Origin: Actinokineospora diospyrosa
GTDB lineage: Bacteria > Actinomycetota > Actinomycetes > Mycobacteriales > Pseudonocardiaceae
Assembly: GCF_024171925.1 (NCBI RefSeq)
Contig: NZ_JAMTCO010000016.1
Location: 124,001 to 188,000 of the forward strand
Reading direction: 5' to 3'
DNA length: 64,000 bases
The notes below the pieces were generated by a model. The model ran no database searches. It was not told the DNA's origin and saw only the letters and a program-made list of their open reading frames with translations. Each line of letters starts with the position of its first letter. The first letter of the stretch is position 1. Position numbers and translations under genes: made by a program. This document shows positions 32,418-40,700 of this stretch, piece by piece.

Positions 32418-32727
32418 TTGTCCACAAGGTGCCTGCTTGTCCACAGGTCGCTATTCGCTGCTGCTGTTTGGTCGGGCTGCGTTGGTAGGCTGTGTATTGG
32501 GGGCTTCTTGATTAGTTGATCTTAAGCGGGGATGGTTGCTTCTGCTCGCTCGCGCGTGGGACTTCTTGGTTATCCACAACGTCTTCTGTTGTCCACAGGC
32601 TCCGTTTGCTGCTCCCGTTTTGTCGGCGTCTCTCGGTAGGCTGTATATCGGGGGGTCTTGAGTCAGTTGATCTTGCGGGGGGTTGGTTGTGGTGGGTGGT
32701 TGTCCACAACGGCTTTAGTTGTCCACA
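32418..32727 (+). promoter_or_regulatory. Three paired DnaA-box units (right repeat)
   Basis: TTGTCCACA occurs at 32418, 32437, 32589, 32700 and 32719, and TTATCCACA (the E. coli consensus) at 32570. The three pairs each have starts exactly 19 bp apart (9-bp box, 10-bp variable spacer), all on the plus strand, at steps of 152 and 130 bp. The first box begins 4 bp after the narK stop codon. Each unit continues with GGTAGGCTGTRTAT and a GTTGATCTT segment. The arrangement is the mirror image of the left repeat. Confidence 0.75.
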
Positions 32728-32914
32728 GGGCGTTGGTTGCCGCTCCCGTTGTGTTGGTGGTGCGCGGTAGGCTGTGTATTTGGGGGCTTTCGATCAGGTT
32801 GATCTTGACGTAGGCCGTGGCTGGGAGTGCGGGGCAAGGGATTCGGGCCTCCGCCTTCGGCTCCGGTGAACGGCTCGCCTTCGGCATTGCATCTGATCCG
32901 CGACAATGCGGAAA

Positions 32915-33059
32915 GCTCGATGGGGCGAACTTGTTTTGCGCGGGGCCCCTACGACACCCGTGGCAGAACCGCAAAGCAGGGGCCGAAAAGACTGGCCCTG
33001 CCGCTGAACGACGCTACGGCTGCCGTCCCCCCACGCAAAACAAGTCCGCCCCATCGAGC
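32915..33059. repeat. 145-bp palindromic (MITE-like) element, right copy
   Basis: Arms of 26 bp at 32915-32940 and 33034-33059 are inverted repeats with one mismatch and match the arms at 20052-20195. The interior differs from the left copy by several substitutions and small indels, while the palindromic arms are nearly unchanged, which suggests selection on, or conversion of, the ends. Confidence 0.75.
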
Positions 33060-33064
33060 CGGCC

Positions 33065-33310
33065 TGGCACCAGCGAGTCCGACTGTCCAGGTGCTGGGTT
33101 GGCAGGGCCGACGAGAGCGGGCTGGGATGGCACCGGATCTTCCGAGTGGCCAGGCGCTGGGAATGTGGGCTGGGGCGGACCTGACGGGGGGCGAGCTGGC
33201 ACCGCCGGGTCCGAGTGTCCAGGGGCTGGCCAGGTGGGCTGGGGCGGACCTGGCGAAGCTGGGATGGCACCGACGCTTCCGAGTGTCCAGTGGTCGGAGC
33301 AGGACTGGGT
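33065..33310. repeat. Decayed 68-bp tandem repeats, right copy
   Basis: About three units are recognisable by GGCGGACCTGACGG or GGATGGCACCG cores and GTCCGAGTGTCCAG segments, in the opposite orientation to the array at 19735-20000. Only one unit (about 33175-33243) keeps the full 68-bp form. Confidence 0.6.
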
Positions 33311-33433
33311 GGCACCTGTGGCTTCGGGGGCTCGCAGGAGTTGTGGTGAATGGCCGGGAGGCGCAGATGGTTCTGAGGGAAGAGCCCTGAAGGCGCTTGG
33401 TCGGCCCAAGCGACCAAGCGCGGCGGGGTCTGG

Positions 33434-34060
33434 TTAGGCCGGGGCGTCGGGTAGGCGTTCGAAGATGGCTTCGGTGATTTTCTTGGCGGCTAGACATGGA
33501 GACGACTCGAAGCTGCCTAGGACGGTGAGGTGGGAGCCGTGTTCGTGGGGGGCTAGGTAGGGGTCCAGGGCGACCGCCAGGCCGCAGGCGGAGGGGTCGG
33601 GGCCGGTGACCTGGTAGGCGGTGTTGCCGAAGTGGTCGCTGGTGGGGATGTAGCTGGGCGTGCCTGGGGGTTCGGCGCGGAAGAAGATGGAGATGTTGGT
33701 GGTTCCGCGGGCGTAAGGCAGCCGGTAGCGGCATAGGCCTGTGGCGTCGGGGAGGGGTTCTGCTTTCACCCCGGTCGCCTTGGTGATCAAGGTGACGTAA
33801 GAGGGGCAGTCCAGGGGGGAGGGGACTGTCTTCGGGGAGCCGACCATGATGCCGGGTTGGCGGGTTCGGGTGGGGGATGGGGCGGCTGTGGTGGGGGCAG
33901 GGGAATCTATGCGGACGGGGGCTAGTTCGGCGCGGGGGGTTGCTGTCGAGGTGGCGCAGCCGGCGGCGGTGAGGGCGGTCAGGAGGACGGCGGTGGGTCG
34001 GGCGAGCACGCGGAAACGGTAGGGGCTCCTGGTCGGTGTCGCCTGGTGCGGTGGCTGCAT
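33434..34060 (-). CDS. Putative lipoprotein of unknown function
   Basis: The 208-residue protein has a basic head, the hydrophobic stretch VLARPTAVLLTALTAAGC with a lipobox Cys, and then a Pro/Thr-rich linker (TTAAPSPTRTRQP). The globular part holds four further cysteines (LDCPSY, GLCRYR, SACGLAV, SPCLAAKK), probably two disulphides, in a DUF3558-like pattern. ATG 34060 is used; an internal GTG just before the hydrophobic stretch is possible. It is divergent from a second lipoprotein gene across 112 bp. Confidence 0.65.
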   Translation of the reverse strand: MQPPHQATPTRSPYRFRVLARPTAVLLTALTAAGCATSTATPRAELAPVRIDSPAPTTAAPSPTRTRQPGIMVGSPKTVPSPLDCPSYVTLITKATGVKAEPLPDATGLCRYRLPYARGTTNISIFFRAEPPGTPSYIPTSDHFGNTAYQVTGPDPSACGLAVALDPYLAPHEHGSHLTVLGSFESSPCLAAKKITEAIFERLPDAPA

Positions 34061-34172
34061 TCAACCGATCGTGGAGGTCCGCAGTGGACGGATGACTGGG
34101 TGTGGGGTTGTTCGGATGAGAAAGGACTCACGGGCGCGTAACGGACCGCGGTGGTCGATCGAAGCTGCGGGC

Positions 34173-34670
34173 ATGAGGTCAATCGCCGGTTTAGTCGTGC
34201 TCCTTGCTGTGGTCACGGGCTGTTCCACGCCCGTCACGGGTTCCGCGGCGGGGGCGTCAACCGCAACCACCACAACCACCAAGCCCGAACCCACCACGAC
34301 CACTACGACCACCACGAGGCAGCCCACCAAACCGACCACGACCACAAAGGTCACCAAGACCAAGCCGAGCAGCACCACGCCCAAGATCGACGAAAGCGCC
34401 CCCACCACCCACTGCGACCGCCCCTTCAAGGGTGCCCTCGGCAAGAACATGTACGCCGCGGTAGTGGAGACGCCCGCAGGCAGGCTCAACTGTGAGCAAG
34501 CGGCCGCGATCCTGTTCGACTACTACGCCGCTCGCCCCGAGCCCAAGACCGGACTGCCGCCCTTCGAGATCGGGCCGATGCGCTGCAACCAGGTCGACGA
34601 GCCCGCGCTGCCGCAGGTCGTGTGCGCCGACGAGGACAACATCATCTACTCGATGTGGGGACAGACCTGA
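34173..34670 (+). CDS. Putative lipoprotein with Thr-rich linker
   Basis: ATG 34173 opens MRSIAGLVVLLAVVTGC, a short signal peptide with lipobox Cys17. A 60-residue Thr/Lys/Pro linker follows, then a compact domain with four cysteines (HCDRPF, LNCEQA, MRCNQV, VVCADED). An open frame extends upstream to 34071 but lacks signal-peptide character. The predicted product is anchored to the outer face of the membrane. Function is unknown. The divergent neighbour is also a lipoprotein with a similar layout. Confidence 0.65.
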   Translation: MRSIAGLVVLLAVVTGCSTPVTGSAAGASTATTTTTKPEPTTTTTTTTRQPTKPTTTTKVTKTKPSSTTPKIDESAPTTHCDRPFKGALGKNMYAAVVETPAGRLNCEQAAAILFDYYAARPEPKTGLPPFEIGPMRCNQVDEPALPQVVCADEDNIIYSMWGQT

Positions 34671-34765
34671 GGAGTGGGGGGCAGCCCTGAGGAATAATTG
34701 CGCACGCAACTAGGTTGACGGGGGCGTGGTCGCCGATCGGGTGGCCCTAGGAGATGGAGGCGATC

Positions 34766-35737
34766 ATGCCTGCTATCACCGCGGACACGCTGACCCTGCC
34801 CCGCCTGCCCGTCCTGCCCCCGGCGACGACTTGGCGCGGGGTGCGCAAGACGGTGCGCGCCCAGTCCTTCCTGGAAGGGGAGGGCTTCCAGGTCCGCAGG
34901 CCCTTCCCGGGCGTCGACCTGGCGATGGCCGACCCGTTCCTGCTGCTCGACCACATGGGTGCCGTCGAGTACGGGCCCGGTGAGGCCAAGGGCGCGCCCT
35001 GGCACCCGCACCGCGGCTTCGAGACCGTCACCTACATGATCGACGGTGCCATGGCGCACACCGACTCGATCGGTGGCGGTGGTCTTATCACCGACGGGTC
35101 GACCCAATGGATGACCGCGGCCAGTGGGATTCTGCACAACGAGATGCCCCCGCCGGAGCTGGTGGCAAAGGGCGGGTTGTTCCACGGCGTGCAGCTATGG
35201 GTAAACCTGCCTAAGTCGATGAAGATGGCGCAGCCGCGTTATCAAGACATCGCCGCCGGTGATGCGAAGCTTCTTGCTAGCGACGATGGTGGCGCTCTTG
35301 TTCGCGTCATCGCAGGTGAGCTTGCCGGGTACAAGGGGCCAGGCTCGACCTACACCCCGATCAACTACCTGCACGCGACAGTGGCACCTGGCGCCCGGTT
35401 GACCATGCCGTGGCCGGAGCACTTCAACGCTCTTGTGTACGTGCTCTCCGGTAAGGGAACCGTGGGCAGGGAAGGTAGGCCGCTGGAGGAAGGCGAGCTC
35501 GCCGTATTCGGTGAATCCGGTGAGGCTCTTACCTTGCGAGCCGCTGAAAGGCAGTCCGCGTGGGAAATCCTGGTGCTCGGTGGTCTGCCGATCAACGAGC
35601 CGGTGGCCCGATACGGTCCGTTCGTGATGAACACCCGCCAAGAGATCCTGCAGGCGTTCGAGGACTACCAAGCTGGCAGGCTTGGGCAGATCCCGGTCGC
35701 GCACCGCAGTTCCGCCGACATCGCGGAGGAGGATTAG
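34766..35737 (+). CDS. Pirin family protein
   Basis: The 323-residue bicupin has the pirin metal site PHRGFETVTYMIDGAMAHTD with HPHRGFE and the later ASGILHNEMP (His and Glu ligands). The C-terminal cupin holds FNALVYVLSGKG. Some pirins act as quercetinases, while others modulate transcription or metabolism. ATG 34766 is chosen over ATG 34754 because GGAGG lies 5 nt before it. The TPR gene begins directly at its stop. Confidence 0.88.
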   Translation: MPAITADTLTLPRLPVLPPATTWRGVRKTVRAQSFLEGEGFQVRRPFPGVDLAMADPFLLLDHMGAVEYGPGEAKGAPWHPHRGFETVTYMIDGAMAHTDSIGGGGLITDGSTQWMTAASGILHNEMPPPELVAKGGLFHGVQLWVNLPKSMKMAQPRYQDIAAGDAKLLASDDGGALVRVIAGELAGYKGPGSTYTPINYLHATVAPGARLTMPWPEHFNALVYVLSGKGTVGREGRPLEEGELAVFGESGEALTLRAAERQSAWEILVLGGLPINEPVARYGPFVMNTRQEILQAFEDYQAGRLGQIPVAHRSSADIAEED

Positions 35738-36097
35738 ATGACTGACCTCGCCACGCTTTACGAACTCGGTCGCCGCTACCGAGAGGCAGGCGACCCCACC
35801 ACGGCCGCCCGCTACCTCACGCAGGCAGCCGAAGAGGACCCCAGTTCGCGGGCAGTGCTAACGGAGTTGGCATTGGCACACTTCCAATCCGCAGCGCTGG
35901 GTAAGGCGGAGACCACGGCGCGTGCTCTTGTCGAACTCGACCCGTCGGACGCGTTCGCGCTGACTCTGCTCGGGCGGGCGCTCGCCAGGCAGAGCAAACA
36001 CGCCGAGGCGGTGCCATACCTGCGGTTGGCGGCGGTGATGACCGGATCGCCTGAAGCCGGGGACGCGCTCGCTGAGTGCGAGGCGAGGCTCACTTAG
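35738..36097 (+). CDS. Tetratricopeptide repeat protein
   Basis: The 119-residue protein consists of about three TPR units (YELGRRYREAGDPTTAARYL, then ALAHFQSAALGKAETTARAL and LLGRALARQSKHAEAVPYLR). ATG 35738 directly follows the pirin stop, with GGAGGAGG upstream inside the pirin gene, so the two are coupled. It is likely a protein-protein adaptor; its partner may be the pirin. A hairpin terminator lies just beyond it. Confidence 0.85.
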   Translation: MTDLATLYELGRRYREAGDPTTAARYLTQAAEEDPSSRAVLTELALAHFQSAALGKAETTARALVELDPSDAFALTLLGRALARQSKHAEAVPYLRLAAVMTGSPEAGDALAECEARLT

Positions 36098-36116
36098 CGT
36101 TCTCACAATGCGCGCT

Positions 36117-36148
36117 GATTGGGTGGGTGGAAAAACTCCCACCCAATC
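36117..36148 (+). terminator. Hairpin terminator after the pirin-TPR operon
   Basis: Perfect 11-bp arms GATTGGGTGGG / CCCACCCAATC enclose a 10-base A-rich loop, 19 bp beyond the TPR stop. No T-tract follows, so it is a hairpin-only terminator candidate. Confidence 0.6.
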
Positions 36149-36185
36149 AGGGCAACCCGCCGGGCCGCGGCCGCGTCTTCACACC

Positions 36186-36275
36186 ATGGACATTGGTCTC
36201 ATCGCGGTAGTCGTGGGGGCGTTGTTGCTCGTGGGCAGCCTGATCGCCTTCACCAAGCGACGGATCAAGCAGTGA
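36186..36275 (+). CDS. 29-residue membrane microprotein
   Basis: ATG 36186 encodes MDIGLIAVVVGALLLVGSLI followed by AFTKRRIKQ and TGA: one hydrophobic helix with a basic C-terminus, topologically N-out/C-in. No clear ribosome site is present, so the call is tentative. It sits alone between the terminator at 36117 and the 67-residue protein gene. Confidence 0.4.
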   Translation: MDIGLIAVVVGALLLVGSLIAFTKRRIKQ

Positions 36276-36460
36276 TTGTGCTCACCCAATCGCAATCCGT
36301 GACATTCACGCAGGCGTAACACAACAGGTCCGTTGGGCCTCTTGCGGCGGCGGCATTGGGCTGAAAGAGTGACAAGACTCCGGCCGGCACGCCGCGCGAA
36401 TCCCCTGTGGGCACCTCGACGCCCTTCGTGGTGGCGGCCGTCTTCAGGAAGGTAGTCGTC

Positions 36461-36664
36461 ATGACGCTCGCGAACGGGACACCGACGTCCCCGACCAGGA
36501 TCGCCGCGGCAAGGGAGGTCGAGTCCATGCACAACGCCGAGCAGTGCAGCAAGGCTGCGCGGACGGTGGCCGACCACTCGTCCGACGCCGCGGACTGCCT
36601 GCGGTTGCTCGACATGCTCGGCCTCGACCCCGCGCTGGGCAAGCGCCCGCTCGAACCCCGCTAG
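36461..36664 (+). CDS. Conserved small actinobacterial protein, 67 residues
   Basis: ATG 36461 has AGGAAGG 8 nt upstream. The product MTLANGTPTSPTRIAAAREV continues with ESMHNAEQCSKAARTVADHS and a helical end with DCLRLLDMLGLD; it is hydrophilic and helical with two cysteines. I recall it as a conserved small protein of Pseudonocardiales but know no function. Its stop overlaps the convergent ATL gene by 4 nt. Bases 36276-36460 upstream contain no other gene that I can support. Confidence 0.6.
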   Translation: MTLANGTPTSPTRIAAAREVESMHNAEQCSKAARTVADHSSDAADCLRLLDMLGLDPALGKRPLEPR

Positions 36665-36987
36665 AACAGCCCGGCCTCCGGCTCCTCGACCACGTCGGCC
36701 CACCGGTGGCGGCGCAGGTCGACCCGCTCCTCGTCCGCGAGCACCCCCTCCGCGCGCAACCGCTCGAGCTGCTCGTGCGCCAGGTGCGGGGCCGGGGTCC
36801 CGTTCGCCCGCAGCACCCGGTGCCACGGCAGGTCGTGGCCGTCCTCGGCCAGGATCTTGCCGATCAGCCGGGGCGAGGGCGCCCCGGTCAGGGTCGCGAT
36901 GTCGCCGTAGGTGGCGACGCTGCCCGCCGGGATCGACTTGATCGCCGCGCGCACCCGCTCGTGCAGTTCCTCGTCCACGTCACTCAC
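36661..36987 (-). CDS. Alkyltransferase-like protein (ATL, MGMT family)
   Basis: The 108-residue MGMT-fold protein has the motif PWHRV where DNA alkyltransferases have PCHR, so the acceptor cysteine is replaced by Trp. This is the signature of ATL proteins, which bind O6-alkylguanine without repairing it and flag it to nucleotide excision repair. The helix-turn-helix region is VATYGDIATLTGAPSPRLIG. It overlaps the upstream hydrolase by 4 nt (ATGA), as in the mycobacterial Rv3203-Rv3204 pair. Confidence 0.9.
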   Translation of the reverse strand: MSDVDEELHERVRAAIKSIPAGSVATYGDIATLTGAPSPRLIGKILAEDGHDLPWHRVLRANGTPAPHLAHEQLERLRAEGVLADEERVDLRRHRWADVVEEPEAGLF

Positions 36988-37694
36988 CCCAAGAAGTCGG
37001 TCACCAGAGCGCCGACGCGCTCCGGGGCGTCCACATAGACCACGTGCCCGCAGTCGAGGTCAACCACGTTCGCGGCGAACCCCGGGCCCACGTAGTCCGC
37101 CCGCGTGGCCCGCACGACCAGGGTCTCCCCGGTCGGCTCCGGCACCGGGCGGCACATCTCGCTCCACGCCGTGGCCACCGCGGCCGGGCAGTACCGGGGC
37201 CGCCAGCCGTCGCCGACCCGCACCCAGTGCGCGGCGACCTCTTCGGCCACCGCCTCGTCCGACGCCGCGGGCCAGTCACCGCGCTGCGCGGCCACGGGGT
37301 CACCCGCGGTCGCCGCGGCGCTCTCGGCGCACTCCAGGGCCCATTCCGGCCGCACGCTCACCGCCGGGTCGAGCAGCACCAGCCGACCGACCCGGTGCCG
37401 GGGCAGGTGCAGCGCGACCACCCCGCCGAAGGAGTGCGCGATCATCGGCGGCGCCTCGAGGCCGAACCGCTCCAGCACAGCGAGGACGTCCGCCGCGTGC
37501 TGCTCCAGCGTCCACGGCGGCAGCGACGGCGAGTGGCCGTGGCCGCGCAGGTCCGGGGCGATCACGCGGTAGCCGGCCAGCTGGTTCGCCGCTAGCGCGC
37601 GGTAACGACCGCCGTGCCCGGTCACCCCGTGCAGTGCGAGCAGCGGTGGCGCGTCCGGTGGTCCGAAGACGTGCACAGCGAGGGCGTCGGACAT
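36984..37694 (-). CDS. Alpha/beta hydrolase (LipV-like)
   Basis: The 236-residue protein has LLALHGVTGHGGRYR, DLRGHGHSP, MIAHSFGGVVALH (Ser nucleophile in AHSFGG) and DCGHVVYVDAPE (His). ATG 37694 is used; ATG 37706 is 12 nt upstream. It is coupled to the ATL gene and divergent from adnA across 76 bp. Position and size match M. tuberculosis LipV. The physiological ester is unknown. Confidence 0.85.
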   Translation of the reverse strand: MSDALAVHVFGPPDAPPLLALHGVTGHGGRYRALAANQLAGYRVIAPDLRGHGHSPSLPPWTLEQHAADVLAVLERFGLEAPPMIAHSFGGVVALHLPRHRVGRLVLLDPAVSVRPEWALECAESAAATAGDPVAAQRGDWPAASDEAVAEEVAAHWVRVGDGWRPRYCPAAVATAWSEMCRPVPEPTGETLVVRATRADYVGPGFAANVVDLDCGHVVYVDAPERVGALVTDFLG

Positions 37695-37770
37695 GCCGCG
37701 AATCATCCCACCCGCCGCCCATGGGCGTGCCGCGTCGGGGTCTCGGTGGTCGCCGTGGTCCAATCGGCGG

Positions 37771-40700
37771 ATGGTCGCCGGGAGGTCGTCACTCGCTCCT
37801 CGGCTCGTCCGCGTACCCGAACCGCGCCAGCGGGCACTGCGCTGGGGCGAGGACGCCCGCCGCGTGCTCGCCGGTGCCGACGGTTTCGTGCGCGTCCTCG
37901 GCGGTCCCGGCTCCGGCAAGACGACCCTGCTCGCGGAACTGGCCGCCGACCGGATCCTGCGCGGCGGGGTGGACCCGGAGCAGCTGCTCGTCCTCACCGC
38001 AAGCCGCCGCGCCGCCGCTGACCTGCGCGGACGCATCACCGCGCTGCTCACCGACCAGGGCGCGCCGCGCACGGTCCGTGAGCCGCTGGTGCGCACCGTG
38101 CACTCCTACGCCTTCGCCGTGCTGCGCATCCAGGCGATGCTGCACGAAGGCCCCGGGCCGCGGCTGCTGTCGGGCCCCGAGCAGGACGCGGTGATCCGCG
38201 AACTGCTGGCGGGCGACATCGAGATGGGTGCCAAGCACTGGCCCGAACGGCTCCAGCCCGCGCTCGCCGTGCCCGGGTTCGCCGAGGAGCTGCGGGACCT
38301 GATCCTGCGGGCGTCCGAGCGCGGTCTTGGCCCTGAGGACCTGATCGAGCTCGGCGAGCGAGAGGGCCGCGACGAGTGGGTCGCAGCAGGCCGGTTTGGA
38401 CGGCAATACGAACAGGTCACGCTGCTTATCGGTTCGGCGGACAGCGGTATCGCGCACACCACCGCCCCCGCGCTCGACGCCGCTGAACTCGTTGCCAGCG
38501 CGCAGCTCGCCTTCGACACCGACAACGCCTTGCTGACCGCTGAACGAGAGCGGGTCCGTTACCTGCTCGTCGACGACGCGCAGCACCTCGACCCGCTGCA
38601 ATACGCGCTCCTGCGGACGCTTGGTGGCGCTGCCAAGGAGTTCGTCGTCGCGGGCGATCCAGACCAGGCGATCTTCTCCTTTCGCGGCGCGGATCCGGCT
38701 TTATTGCGCGATGCCGATCCCGGTGGGGGGACGGTGGTCCTGGGGTCCGGCCACCGGATGGCACCCGCTGTGCGCAAGGCGGTGTCACACCTCGCGGCAC
38801 GGCTACCGGGCGCGGTTCGCCGCGTTGACAAGGGAAGCGACAACGGCGGGACCGTGACCGTGCGGCTGCACCCGTCGGCCGCCGCCGAGGCGAGCTGGGT
38901 CGCCAACCAGTTGCGCCGCGCGCACTTGATCGACGGTGTGCCGTGGGCGGACATGGCCGTGCTGGTCCGGTCCGCGACCCGGTCGGTCCCCGTGCTGCAC
39001 CGAGCCCTTGCCGCCGCCGGGGTCCCGGTCGCCGCGCCGGGCGATGAACTCCCGTTGTCCCAGCAGCCCGCGGTCCGGCCGCTGCTCGCGCTGTTGCGGT
39101 GCGCGGCCGTCCCGTCCGTGCTCGACCCCGAGTACGCGGAGGTGCTGCTCGCCTCGCAGCTCGGTGGCGCGGACCCGTTGGCGTTGCGGCGGTTGCGCCG
39201 CGGTCTGCGCCGCCTGGAACTCACCTCCGGCGGCGACAAGTCCAGCGACGAGCTGCTCGTCGAGGTCATCAACGACGACGACCGGCTCAGCGCGCTCGCC
39301 GACACCGAGGCCGGTCCGGTGCGCCGGGTCGCCGGACTGATCGCCCTGGCGCGCAAGGGGATCGAAGAAGGCATCGGGCTCGAGCAGATCCTGTGGGACG
39401 TGTGGCAGGCCAGCGGCCTGGAGGCCAGGTGGGTCGGCGTCGCCTCGCGCGGCGGCCCGGTCGGGGCGCAGGCCGACCGCGACCTGGACGCGATCGTCGC
39501 CCTGTTCCACACCGCCCAGCGCTACGCCGAGCGGCTGCCCGGGTCCGGCATCACCGGGTTCGTCGACCACATCGTGTCCCAGCGCATCGCGGGCGACACC
39601 CTGGCCCCGAGCGCGCCGAAGGGGGACGCGGTCGCGGTGCTGACCGCGCACGCCGCCGCCGGTCGCGAGTGGACGGTCGTCGCGGTCCCGGGGGTCCAGG
39701 AGGGGGCCTGGCCGGACCTGCGGCTGCGCGGGTCCCTGTTGGGTGTCGAGCGGCTGGTCGACGTGCTGGCCGGGGTCGGCGAGGACGCCTCGGCCACGGC
39801 CCCGTTGCTGGCCGAGGAACGCCGCTTGCTGCTGGTCGCCGCGTCCCGTGCCCGGTCGAAGCTGCTGGTCAGCGCGGTGCGCGGCGAGGAGGAGCAGCCG
39901 TCGCGGTTCCTCGCCGAGCTGGCGGGCGCCGATACCGCTGACACCGACATGCCGGTGCCGATGGCCGAGCAGGAACGCGCGCTCGTGCTGGCCGACCTGG
40001 TCGGCGAGCTGCGGCAGGTGGTGTGCGACGGCGCGGCGGACCCGGATCGGCGCAGTCAGGCGGCCCGGCAGCTGGCCAGGTTGGCCGAGGCGGGTGTGCC
40101 GGGTGCCAACCCGGACAGCTGGTACGGGCTGCCGGAGCTGACCACCGCGGTCCCGTTGCGCGACGCGGACCAGCCGGTGCGCGTGTCACCGTCCACAGTG
40201 GAGATCCTGGCGAAGTGCCCGCTGCGCTGGATGGTCGAGCGGCACGGCGGCCAGGACCCGGCCGAGCTCGCCGCGGTCACCGGGACGCTCGTGCACGCCC
40301 TCGCCCAGGCCGCCGCCTCCGGGGTGCCGCGCGCGGAGCTGATGGCCGAGCTGGAGAAGGCCTGGCACTCGGTGGACGCGGGTGCCCCGTGGTTCTCCCG
40401 GCGCGAGCAGCAGCGGGTGCGCGCCATGGTCGACACGTTCCTGAGCTGGATGGGGTCGACCCGCTCGGAGCTGACCCAGGTCGCGGTCGAGCGCGAGGTC
40501 ACCGTCGAGCTGCCGGACAAGATCACCGTCAGCGGGCGGGTCGACCGGCTGGAGGTCGACGCCGACGGGCGCCCGGTGATCGTGGACATCAAGACCGGCA
40601 AGTCCCCGGTCAGCGCCAACGACGCCCAGCAACACCCGCAGCTGGCCGTCTACCAGCTCGCGGTGGCCTACGGCGCGTTCACCGACGTCGGCACCGAGCC

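Larger units (their letters stand above)
32413..33310. repeat. Right copy of a large inverted repeat
   Basis: This non-coding block of about 900 bp follows narK and matches 19735-20570 in reverse complement: three DnaA-box units (the first extra relative to the left copy and more divergent), the 145-bp palindromic element and decayed 68-bp repeats. Shared landmarks include GGCAAGGGATTCGGGCCTCC (near 32833) and GTAGGCTGTGTATTTGGGGG. The left copy is better preserved in the 68-bp array, the right one in the number of DnaA units. Open frames crossing it have no ribosome site or family features. Bases 33311-33433 hold nothing I can support. Confidence 0.85.

Noticed and set aside
20390-32727. Chromosomal replication origin
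   Set aside because: DnaA boxes are clustered, but no dnaA, dnaN, parAB, gidA or rpmH gene and no AT-rich unwinding region are present; the surrounding genes are the Rv3199c-Rv3212-type block.
32827-33390. 187-codon open frame across the right repeat
   Set aside because: The frame is not kept in the left copy of the repeat, the 68-bp units are not multiples of three, and the translation has no recognisable domain.
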